Assembly (NCBI GenBank): GCA_027318675.1
Contig: DAHVOT010000015.1
Location: forward strand, 1 to 16,437
From: an archaeon
GTDB taxonomy: Archaea > Nanobdellota > Nanobdellia > Pacearchaeales > GW2011-AR1
DNA: 16,437 nucleotides
Direction: 5' to 3'
The notes under the pieces are model-generated. The model was not told the DNA's origin. It searched no databases and was given only the letters and a program-made list of their open reading frames with translations. This document shows positions 7,041 through 13,411 of this stretch, piece after piece. Positions within the stretch are counted from its first letter, which is position 1. Every line of letters starts with the position of its first letter. Both the position numbers and the translations under genes were made by a program.

Positions 7041-8210
7041 TTAGGGGAATTTAAAGAATTTTTTAGTTCCTTGGAGTATTCTATTATTGAAAGTTTCTGT
7101 TGTCTCCCCTTCTTGTTTTTCTATTGAAAGAGCGTTCATTAACTCGTTTATTATCTTGTTGAAAGAAGAAGGATTTTCTTCAGAATAAACTTTTATTGTT
7201 TCTTCTTCTATGTTCTCTGAATCTTTTTCAGGTATTTTGAGATCTAGTTCCTGTTCTTCAGAAATTAAATCATGAGTATTTCTTAGTAAAAAATAAGCTT
7301 CTTTACTTTTAACAAATTCTTCAATCTTAGAAAACTTTATATCCGAGGATTTCCCTCTTTTTAATTCACCGTAGACTCTAAGTAAAATAACTTTATCTTT
7401 AAGGTTTCTTTTATTTAATTCATAAATTATTTTTTCTGTTCCTGTTAATGCATCCTCTATTTCAATAACCATGTGCTCTATCTGTTTTGTAGGGAGTTTT
7501 ATTCTTTGTAACTTAGAATTAGATTCAGTGTCAATTATAACAAAAGAACCTTGCTTTAAATCTTCAAGTTCTTTGAAATTATTTGGAAATAAAGGTCCAG
7601 GATAAACAAAACCTCTATCGCTGTAGAAAATATGAATATGTCCTAGTGCATAATAATCTGCATTAGGAAGTCTATCTGGATTAATTGATTCTATTGGTAA
7701 AGAACCTACGACTCTATCTATTGTTGTATGCAACATGAATATTTTGTATAATCCAGGAGCATCATTAAATTTAACTTTTTTCAAATCTGCTATTTCTAAA
7801 CCAGATTTTCTACCAGGATATCCGTATATTGCAACATTTCCGTAAATAACAGGATTAAGAGTAATTGAATTTTCTTTTTCTTCTGCATTGTATACATTCT
7901 TACAAAATCCTGCTTTCTCTAGAACATCTAGAAAGGTTTTTCCAGATACAGAATAGTCGTGAGAACCTGCTATTGTGAAGCAAGGTATTCCTGCGTCTTT
8001 AAGTCTTTTAAACTGTGCAAAAGTTTCTTTCAGTATCTCTATTGGAGGGTATGCTGAATCAAATAAATCTCCTGAAAATAGCACAAAATCTAATTTAGAA
8101 GTTATGCATATATTCACAGCCTCTTTGAAAGACTCAAAATTCAAATCCTGCATTGGTTGCTGCTTCCACCCCCCTAAGTGTACATCAGCTATGTGAGCGA
8201 ATCTTACCAT
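7041..8210 (-). CDS. mre11: DNA double-strand break repair nuclease Mre11
   Basis: A 389-residue calcineurin-like phosphoesterase, the Mn-dependent nuclease partner of Rad50. Metal ligands are visible: D9 and H11 (DVHLGG), D48 (SGDLFD), H84 in GSHD, H161, and H191/H193 (GHIHI). The canonical GNHD motif reads G82-S83-H84-D85, so the asparagine ligand is serine. The capping domain follows (about 240-320), and the C-terminal segment (345-389) contains a helix likely to bind the base of the Rad50 coiled coil. The start MVRFAHIADVH begins directly with strand one, leaving no doubt about its position. A TATA-like element at 8234-8241 lies about 27 nt upstream. rad50 follows after 8 nt. There is no herA or nurA alongside. 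Confidence 0.94.
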   Translation of the reverse strand: MVRFAHIADVHLGGWKQQPMQDLNFESFKEAVNICITSKLDFVLFSGDLFDSAYPPIEILKETFAQFKRLKDAGIPCFTIAGSHDYSVSGKTFLDVLEKAGFCKNVYNAEEKENSITLNPVIYGNVAIYGYPGRKSGLEIADLKKVKFNDAPGLYKIFMLHTTIDRVVGSLPIESINPDRLPNADYYALGHIHIFYSDRGFVYPGPLFPNNFKELEDLKQGSFVIIDTESNSKLQRIKLPTKQIEHMVIEIEDALTGTEKIIYELNKRNLKDKVILLRVYGELKRGKSSDIKFSKIEEFVKSKEAYFLLRNTHDLISEEQELDLKIPEKDSENIEEETIKVYSEENPSSFNKIINELMNALSIEKQEGETTETFNNRILQGTKKFFKFP

Positions 8211-8233
8211 TTTAGTATTAATCCAATTGAGTG

Positions 8234-8241
8234 TTTTTAAT
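8234..8241 (-). promoter_or_regulatory. TATA-like promoter of mre11-rad50
   Basis: ATTAAAAA on the minus strand, preceded by an A-rich BRE-like stretch, centred 27.5 nt from the mre11 ATG. It is a weaker match than the TTTATAAA boxes elsewhere. Confidence 0.35.
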
Positions 8242-8259
8242 TATTTTCATACAAAAAAG

Positions 8260-8314
8260 TTTATAACAGCTCAAAACTATCCCTATATATAAAATTAATT
8301 GTCTTAAAAGAGGT
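8260..8314 (+). promoter_or_regulatory. Promoter region and Shine-Dalgarno of the oxidoreductase operon
   Basis: Two TATA-like boxes face right: TTTATAA at 8260-8266 and TATATAAA at 8286-8293. The first would give a leader of about 31 nt carrying AGAGGT (8309-8314), a Shine-Dalgarno match 5 nt before the GTG at 8320. The second would give a leader of only about 5 nt that excludes it. The AGAGGT supports the first box and the GTG start. Confidence 0.4.
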
Positions 8315-8319
8315 ACAAA

Positions 8320-9801
8320 GTGAGATATAACATTCTTATCGGGGGTGAAGCTGGGCAGGGACCAAATATTTTAACGCAAATTATAGGTGATGCCCTTATA
8401 AAAAGTGGAAATTATGCTTTTTATTCAAGAGATTATCAATCTCTTATAAGGGGGGGACATAATTTCAATGTTCTTACTTTTTCAGATGAACCTGTATATA
8501 GCAATGATTCAAAAGTAGATATTCTAGTTTGTTTAGACAGTAAAACAGAAGAGCTCCATAAAAAAGAATTGAAAACAGGAGGGATACTTATGAAAGATTC
8601 TAAAGAAAATATGTATTATGCTGGAAGAATATTCAAGTTATTATGTTTGGATTTCAAGATTCTTGAGGAAAGCCTTAAAAAATTAGATAAAAATTTTAAT
8701 GAAAATATTGTCAATGCAAAAAAAGGATATGAAGAAGAGACAAAAAATTTATGTAAAATACCTATAAGTAAAAAAAACACTTATTTTATCAACGGTAATA
8801 CAGGCATTTGTAATGGGGCTTTAAACTCAGATATAAATATTTATTATGCATATCCTATGACTCCTGCAACCCCTATACTTAGTGAATTAGCAACTGTAGA
8901 TGGTGTGAAGGTTATAGAATTAGAAAACGAGATTGCTGTTATTAATGCTGGTTTAGGAAGTTCAGCTTTAGGAAAAAATGTTATGGTTGGAACATCTGGA
9001 GGAGGATTTGATTTAATGACTGAAGCTTTAAGTATGGCTGGTGTTGCAGAAATACCTATTGTTGTTTATTTATCACAAAGACCTGGGCCTGGAACAGGAG
9101 TTGCAACTTATACTTCTCAAGGAGATTTGAATATGGCTTTAAATTTTGGACATGGACAATTCCCAAGAACAGTTGCAGCACCAGGAGATCCAAAAGAAGC
9201 ACAAGAGATAACAAATGAAGCATTTTATTTGTCTCAAAAATTTAAAATACCTTCAATAGTACTCGGAGATAAACATCTTGCTGAGAGTTATTATACACTT
9301 GATGAAGAATCTTCTATAATAAAAATAGAGAATACAACACCGTTTATCAGATATAATAGTTATGAAAAAGATAGCTTTGGAAGTGCTACAGAAGATGCTC
9401 AAATAATAAAGGCAAATGTGGAAAAAAGATTGAAAAAATATAAGGAAATAAAAAAAGAACTTGAAAAACTCCCAAGATTTTCTGTTTATGGTGAACCAAA
9501 TTCTAAAAACCTAATTGTAAGTTGGGGTTCAACTAAAGGTGCAATAATTGATGCAATAAAAGATTTAGATGTTGAATTTTTACATATAAAATACTTAGAA
9601 CCTTTTTCAGATGGAATAAAAGAAAATCTTCTCAAGAAGAATCTAATACTTGTTGAAAATTCTCCAACAGGACAATTAGCTGGAATTATTTCCAAAAACA
9701 CAGGACTATTTATAGAAGATAAAAACAAAATATTAAGGTATGATGGGAGACCTTTTTTTGCAGATGAATTAAAAAAAGAAATAGAAAAGAGGTTGATATG
9801 A
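8320..9801 (+). CDS. 2-oxoacid:ferredoxin oxidoreductase, fused gamma-alpha subunit
   Basis: A 493-residue subunit joining a gamma domain and an alpha (pyrimidine-binding) domain. With the beta subunit it oxidatively decarboxylates a 2-oxoacid to acyl-CoA and reduces ferredoxin. The gamma domain (1 to about 145) opens with the loop GEAGQG (9-14) and contains RGGHN (44-48). The alpha domain starts near 155 and carries YPMTPAT (178-184), the family YPITPST motif, then GTSGGGFDLM (224-233) and SQRPGPGTG (252-260). The C-terminal Rossmann-like domain spans about 395-493. It is shorter than typical fused subunits, and the gamma domain seems trimmed. Substrate (pyruvate, 2-oxoglutarate or a broad range) cannot be fixed from sequence. 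The GTG start is supported by AGAGGT 5 nt upstream. Its TGA overlaps the next gene by 4 nt (ATGA). Confidence 0.9.
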   Translation: MRYNILIGGEAGQGPNILTQIIGDALIKSGNYAFYSRDYQSLIRGGHNFNVLTFSDEPVYSNDSKVDILVCLDSKTEELHKKELKTGGILMKDSKENMYYAGRIFKLLCLDFKILEESLKKLDKNFNENIVNAKKGYEEETKNLCKIPISKKNTYFINGNTGICNGALNSDINIYYAYPMTPATPILSELATVDGVKVIELENEIAVINAGLGSSALGKNVMVGTSGGGFDLMTEALSMAGVAEIPIVVYLSQRPGPGTGVATYTSQGDLNMALNFGHGQFPRTVAAPGDPKEAQEITNEAFYLSQKFKIPSIVLGDKHLAESYYTLDEESSIIKIENTTPFIRYNSYEKDSFGSATEDAQIIKANVEKRLKKYKEIKKELEKLPRFSVYGEPNSKNLIVSWGSTKGAIIDAIKDLDVEFLHIKYLEPFSDGIKENLLKKNLILVENSPTGQLAGIISKNTGLFIEDKNKILRYDGRPFFADELKKEIEKRLI

Positions 9802-10232
9802 TGAAGAATAAGAACAGTAAAACAAAAGAGAAAAAAACAGGAAATAAAAAACAAAAAGAAGACAGAATGAAATTTCATACAAAACAACAATTAATCTGGA
9901 TAGCATATACAACTGTATTAATGATTGTTGGTCTGGCTTTGTTCAAATATCTCCCAATGTATTTATTTGATAGCAATATATTATATGATGCATCTTATCA
10001 TGTTTTATTTACAATTCTTTTATTGTACATACTCTGGTTTTTTATTGACCAGAAAAAATCCTGGAGAATCCCTTATTTCATATTTTCAGGGGCATTAATA
10101 ATAATTGTAAGTCTTCAAAGAATAATTGCACAAGAACACAATGAAGTTGGAATTATCCTAGCTTTACTAATTGGAGCAATTTCAATTGTGATTCCAAGAT
10201 GGAAAGAGTTTATGGGGGGTGTTAAGTTTTAA
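9798..10232 (+). CDS. Four-helix membrane protein inside the oxidoreductase operon
   Basis: A 144-residue protein, not assigned to a family. The first 28 residues are very basic and low in complexity (Lys/Asn/Glu), then four hydrophobic helices follow at about 32-52, 66-83, 91-110 and 116-133. The second helix contains D64, H68 and a run of aromatic residues. The basic N-terminus suggests a cytosolic N-terminus by the positive-inside rule. The ATG overlaps the preceding stop (ATGA) and has GAGGT 4 nt upstream, so it is translated as part of the operon. A second ATG follows immediately at 9801, and an internal one lies at residue 24. The gene is placed between the two catalytic subunit genes. 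A role in anchoring the complex at the membrane is possible but unproven. Confidence 0.8.
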   Translation: MMKNKNSKTKEKKTGNKKQKEDRMKFHTKQQLIWIAYTTVLMIVGLALFKYLPMYLFDSNILYDASYHVLFTILLLYILWFFIDQKKSWRIPYFIFSGALIIIVSLQRIIAQEHNEVGIILALLIGAISIVIPRWKEFMGGVKF

Positions 10233-10236
10233 TAAA

Positions 10237-11079
10237 ATGCCGGCAAATTTAAATTCACCTACAAAAGCGAAACAGGAAGTTTCTCATTTGTCTTTGTTAA
10301 ATACAAATACAAAGCCAACATGGTGTCCGGGTTGCTGGAACTTTCAGATACTTGCAGGTGTTAAAAATTTCTTAACTAAGAAAATAAAAAATGAAGAAGA
10401 TAAGAAAAATTATGCTATGGTTACAGGTATAGGATGTCATGCAAAAATATTTGATTATATTAATTTAAATGGAATAAATTCACTTCATGGGAGAACTCTT
10501 CCAACAGCATTAGGTATGAAAGTTGCAAAACCTAAACTTAATGTTATTGCATTTTCTGGAGATGGAGATGCTTATGCTGAGGGAATGGAACATTTAATTC
10601 ATGCTGCAAGATATAATAGCGATATAAAATATCTAGTTCACAACAATCAGGTATTTGCTTTAACAGTTGGACAACCTACTCCTGTAACAGAAGAAGGTTT
10701 TAAGGATAAAACAAATCCAAAGGGTGTTAAAGTCCCTCCAATTAATCCAATAAAATTAATGCTTTCTGCTGGAGCAACTTTTGTTGCAAGAGTTTATGCA
10801 GATGCAAAACAAATAGAAGATGTTCTTGAAGAAGCATTCAAACACAAGGGATTTGCATTTATTGAAATTATACAACCCTGTATAATTTTCCATCCTGATG
10901 CAAATTACAAAAAATACACTTACATGCTTAAAGAAAAAAAGCATAATGATAAAAGCTTTGAAGCTGCTATGAAAAGGGCACAGGAATTTGATTATAATAC
11001 TCTTCATAGAAAAACAAAGATTCCTTTAGGAATATTCTACAGAGAAAAAAGAGAAGTATTTGAAGAAAATATTAAATAA
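10237..11079 (+). CDS. 2-oxoacid:ferredoxin oxidoreductase, beta subunit
   Basis: The thiamine-diphosphate subunit, 280 residues from the ATG at 10237. Numbered from there: W-C-P-G-C supplies C30 and C33, GIGCH supplies C67, and IIQPC supplies C215, the four cysteines that hold the single [4Fe-4S] cluster in two-subunit enzymes of this family. ThDP/Mg binding is shown by GDGD (108-111) and the downstream NNQVFALTVGQPTP block (136-149). Four nucleotides separate it from the membrane protein's stop. A GTG at 10219 would add six residues and overlap the upstream gene, but ATG gives a more usual arrangement. No separate delta (ferredoxin-like) subunit gene is present, consistent with the gamma-alpha/beta type that passes electrons to soluble ferredoxin. 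Confidence 0.92.
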   Translation: MPANLNSPTKAKQEVSHLSLLNTNTKPTWCPGCWNFQILAGVKNFLTKKIKNEEDKKNYAMVTGIGCHAKIFDYINLNGINSLHGRTLPTALGMKVAKPKLNVIAFSGDGDAYAEGMEHLIHAARYNSDIKYLVHNNQVFALTVGQPTPVTEEGFKDKTNPKGVKVPPINPIKLMLSAGATFVARVYADAKQIEDVLEEAFKHKGFAFIEIIQPCIIFHPDANYKKYTYMLKEKKHNDKSFEAAMKRAQEFDYNTLHRKTKIPLGIFYREKREVFEENIK

Positions 11080-11097
11080 TACTTTTATACGATAATC

Positions 11098-11105
11098 TTT
11101 ATAAA
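11098..11105 (+). promoter_or_regulatory. TATA promoter of the lytic transglycosylase gene
   Basis: TTTATAAA centred 25.5 nt upstream of the ATG at 11127, predicting a leaderless mRNA and separate control from the oxidoreductase operon that ends 18 nt earlier. A T-rich tract (11109-11116) between box and start could also end the upstream transcript. Confidence 0.55.
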
Positions 11106-11126
11106 ATATTTTTCTTAATCTCTAAC

Positions 11127-12077
11127 ATGCTTCAAGAAATTTTATTTTCTGCTTTAGTATCTCTGAGTCCATCTGAAAAGAAAGTTATAGATAATCTTCA
11201 ATTGAAATTAAAAAAGGATGGTTATGATATTTCTCAATACTTAGATGACTCCCGTTTTCAAATATACACATTCAATAAAGAAAAAAAATTAATAAATTAT
11301 GCTGACACAACAAAATCTTGGTATATGAAAAAAGAATCTCTTGAACAATGTGCTGATTTCATTGAAGAATATAATTTTTGGTTGAAAAGAGCTGAAGAAA
11401 AATATGGGCCTTCTCCAGAACATATTGCATCACAACTTCAGCTTGAAACCAATCTAGGGCAATACACTGGAGAACGTCCTTTAATAAACTCTTTTATATC
11501 TGTTTATTTGGACAGACCAGACAGAAGAACAGAATTTTACAAATATATAACAGATTTTTTAGATTTATTCTCAGATACAACAGATAATATAATTTATCCT
11601 AAAGATATTTTTGATATTAAGGGTTCTTGGGCTGGAGCATATGGTATTGCGCAAGGGATGCCCACTATAATAAAAAAATATGGAAAGATTGCAGATGGAG
11701 ACGGAGATGGGATGTATAACCCAATGAATATTCCTGATGCTATAGAATTTGTGGGGTTATATTTATCTGATCATGGATTCAGTAAAAATCCTTCTGGTGC
11801 AATACAAAGATATAATGGGGGACATCCATTTTACGGAAGTTCTATAGGAAAACATACAGCAGAATTAAAAAAAGTTATGGAAAAAAGAAAAAGAACTCCT
11901 CTTGATAAAATAGATTATAAAATAAATTGCAAAACAAATCCTTTAGCAATAAAAATAAATCCAATAGAATCTAATAAACTTCAGAATATAAAAATAGATA
12001 CAACATACCAGAAAATACAAACTAAACAACCTTTCATAAAAAAGATATTTATTAACCGTAAGATTGGAAAAGCATGA
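11127..12077 (+). CDS. Peptidoglycan lytic transglycosylase, MltB/Slt35-like (GH103)
   Basis: A 316-residue protein that follows the bacterial MltB/Slt35 layout almost throughout. The core includes W65, the FIEEYNFWLKRAEEKYG helix (78-94), and the catalytic-glutamate motif LETNLG with E107, matching ETRWG. Next comes a PDRR segment (131-134) matching the family YPRR. Then GSWAGAYGIAQGMPT (166-180) corresponds to GSFAGAMGYGQFMPS, with Phe of QFMP replaced by Gly. DGDGDG begins a 15-residue loop (190-204) with aspartates at 1, 3, 5 and 15, like the calcium EF-hand of Slt35. AIQRYNGG lies at 225-232. Such enzymes cleave the MurNAc-GlcNAc bond to 1,6-anhydro-muropeptides. Archaea lack murein, so the target would be foreign. 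The N-terminus has a short hydrophobic patch (about 5-13) but no clear signal peptide. Residues 258-316 are a basic tail of unknown role. Confidence 0.85.
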   Translation: MLQEILFSALVSLSPSEKKVIDNLQLKLKKDGYDISQYLDDSRFQIYTFNKEKKLINYADTTKSWYMKKESLEQCADFIEEYNFWLKRAEEKYGPSPEHIASQLQLETNLGQYTGERPLINSFISVYLDRPDRRTEFYKYITDFLDLFSDTTDNIIYPKDIFDIKGSWAGAYGIAQGMPTIIKKYGKIADGDGDGMYNPMNIPDAIEFVGLYLSDHGFSKNPSGAIQRYNGGHPFYGSSIGKHTAELKKVMEKRKRTPLDKIDYKINCKTNPLAIKINPIESNKLQNIKIDTTYQKIQTKQPFIKKIFINRKIGKA

Positions 12078-12632
12078 TTAAAGAATAACTGCTAATTCCC
12101 AAATACACAAGCTCTCAAAAAACATTTTTTCACAACCTAATTCCTTTTCTTGATATCCCAATTCTTGAAAATTAACATCTTCCGATAAGCTGCTAGTAAT
12201 TAAGAATATTTTACCTTCTTTTTCAAGATACTCTTTTGCTTCCTTGAGAAAACGTAGTATTATCTCATTTCCTTTAACTCCCCCTGTTGTTGCAACTTCT
12301 GAATCTTCTGGTTCATTTGAATCTTTAGGAAGATAAGGAGGATTAAATATTATCAAATCAAATTTACCATGAATATTCTCAAATAAATCAGAATGAACAC
12401 AATTAAATCCAAGAATGTTGCAATGACTAACTGAATTTTCATTTATATCTGAAGAGAAGATATTTTCTTTTTTAACCCCTGCACTTGTTGCTGATTGAAG
12501 GTGTATTCCTGAACCTACTCCTATCTCTAAGAATTTCAAATCTGGTTTTTCATTTAATAAGTCAGGCAATTGTTCTTTTAATATTCTTGACATCAAATAA
12601 GAATCTTCAGCTGGTTGATAGATTGGAGTCAT
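12078..12632 (-). CDS. HemK2/Mtq2-type protein glutamine methyltransferase
   Basis: A 184-residue class I SAM methyltransferase. Motif I is EIGVGSG (36-42), the acidic residue ending strand two is D62, and the substrate-glutamine motif NPPY is at 97-100, followed by LP. Its small size without the N-terminal helical domain of bacterial PrmC matches the archaeal/eukaryotic Mtq2 (HemK2) family, which methylates the GGQ glutamine of class I release factors together with a Trm112-like activator. No Trm112 gene is visible here. A TATA-like box (12653-12660) lies about 25 nt upstream of the ATG. The gene meets the transglycosylase gene tail to tail with no intervening base. DNA or RNA substrates are less likely given the motif set. 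Confidence 0.85.
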   Translation of the reverse strand: MTPIYQPAEDSYLMSRILKEQLPDLLNEKPDLKFLEIGVGSGIHLQSATSAGVKKENIFSSDINENSVSHCNILGFNCVHSDLFENIHGKFDLIIFNPPYLPKDSNEPEDSEVATTGGVKGNEIILRFLKEAKEYLEKEGKIFLITSSLSEDVNFQELGYQEKELGCEKMFFESLCIWELAVIL

Positions 12633-12652
12633 ATTATTATAAAGGATAAGAA

Positions 12653-12660
12653 GTATAATA
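12653..12660 (-). promoter_or_regulatory. TATA-like promoter of the methyltransferase gene
   Basis: TATTATAC on the minus strand, centred 24.5 nt before the ATG at 12632, inside the 88-nt gap after the membrane-anchored protein gene. Agreement with the consensus is moderate. Confidence 0.35.
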
Positions 12661-12699
12661 ATCTTGGGATTATAAAATAACTGATGAATATTATCCTAA

Positions 12700-12720
12700 T
12701 AATAATTTTTTATAAAAAGA
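12700..12720 (-). terminator. U-rich tract after the anchored-protein gene
   Basis: Directly after the stop the minus strand reads TCTTTTTATAAAAAATTATT, a T-run inside the palindrome TTTTTATAAAAA. It could end the RNase J transcript. AT-rich background limits certainty. Confidence 0.35.
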
Positions 12721-13410
12721 TTATCCAAGACCGATATCATTAAACAATTTTATTAAATCTTCTTTAAACAAGAAAACAGCTGCTAAAGCACCTAAAAGAA
12801 GAACCAAAACAAATACAAGAATATAGGTGATTATTTTGCTTGGTGCACGTGGAGATTCGATATAACTTGAAACATGCTGAATTACCTGTGGGCTTGCTTC
12901 TTCATTTTTATGGACAATCTCTATTTTTGAAGGAATATTTACAGGTCTTAAACCTTTTATAGCTTCTTCTATCTTGTTTGTAATATCAGAATCATTTCTA
13001 TATTGGGGAGAAACATTTCCTGCTCCATAAGTTGGAGGAATAGTTTGAGAAGTTGTCTCCTCTGTCTTTGGTTGCTGAGGCAAAGTTTCTTTTTTTTCTG
13101 GTATTTTTTGAAGAGTTAATTTATCATCAAGTATGCTTACCTGAGATTGATTTTGGGGATTGTTTTCTTTTGGTTTTTCTGTTTTAGGAACACCTGCTTT
13201 TGTAGCAATGTCATCTAATTTCTCCTGTAAAGAACCATTGACACCCATAGCCTTTGGTCCAATCTTGTTATAAACTTCTTTTGCACAATCTTCAATCTCT
13301 TCTTTTTCATATCCTGCATTATAAAAAGTCATCATTGCTCTTTCAAGAGCTTGTCCTCTTGCTAAAGCAGACATCAATCCTCCTATTATTTCCTCATTTA
13401 ATTTTGCCAT
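12721..13410 (-). CDS. C-terminally membrane-anchored protein with helical N-terminus, unknown
   Basis: A 229-residue protein not assigned to a known family. Residues 1-75 form a compact helical region whose second part (AMMTFYNAGYEKEEIEDCAKEVY, about 25-47) resembles a UBA-like three-helix pattern with the G-Y turn. Residues 76-135 are a disordered linker rich in Pro, Gln, Glu and Lys. A helical segment spans about 140-185. One strong transmembrane helix lies at about 193-214, leaving a 15-residue C-terminal tail. With no signal peptide this suggests a tail-anchored topology, with the bulk in the cytosol. The start is 1 nt after the RNase J stop, so the pair is co-transcribed and may be translationally coupled. 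A membrane tether for RNA decay machinery is a speculative reading. Confidence 0.82.
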   Translation of the reverse strand: MAKLNEEIIGGLMSALARGQALERAMMTFYNAGYEKEEIEDCAKEVYNKIGPKAMGVNGSLQEKLDDIATKAGVPKTEKPKENNPQNQSQVSILDDKLTLQKIPEKKETLPQQPKTEETTSQTIPPTYGAGNVSPQYRNDSDITNKIEEAIKGLRPVNIPSKIEIVHKNEEASPQVIQHVSSYIESPRAPSKIITYILVFVLVLLLGALAAVFLFKEDLIKLFNDIGLG

Positions 13411-13411
13411 C

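Noticed and set aside
7975..8196. Plus-strand open frame opposite the mre11 5' end
   Set aside because: Antisense to the most conserved Mre11 motifs.
9486..9890. Minus-strand open frame across the oxidoreductase and membrane-protein genes
   Set aside because: Antisense to the conserved gamma-alpha C-terminus; product is Phe/Ser-rich with no family features.
10219..10236. GTG start for the oxidoreductase beta subunit
   Set aside because: It overlaps the upstream gene by 14 nt, and the ATG at 10237 leaves a normal 4-nt gap. Not excluded, since a G-rich run lies just before the GTG.
10756..11007. Minus-strand open frame within the beta subunit gene
   Set aside because: Cys/Phe/Ile-rich shadow of a conserved enzyme gene, without a promoter.
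12633..12720. Possible small RNA or tRNA in the gap between methyltransferase and anchored-protein genes
   Set aside because: No tRNA-like arms or CCA end; the content is explained by a U-rich terminator and a TATA-like box.
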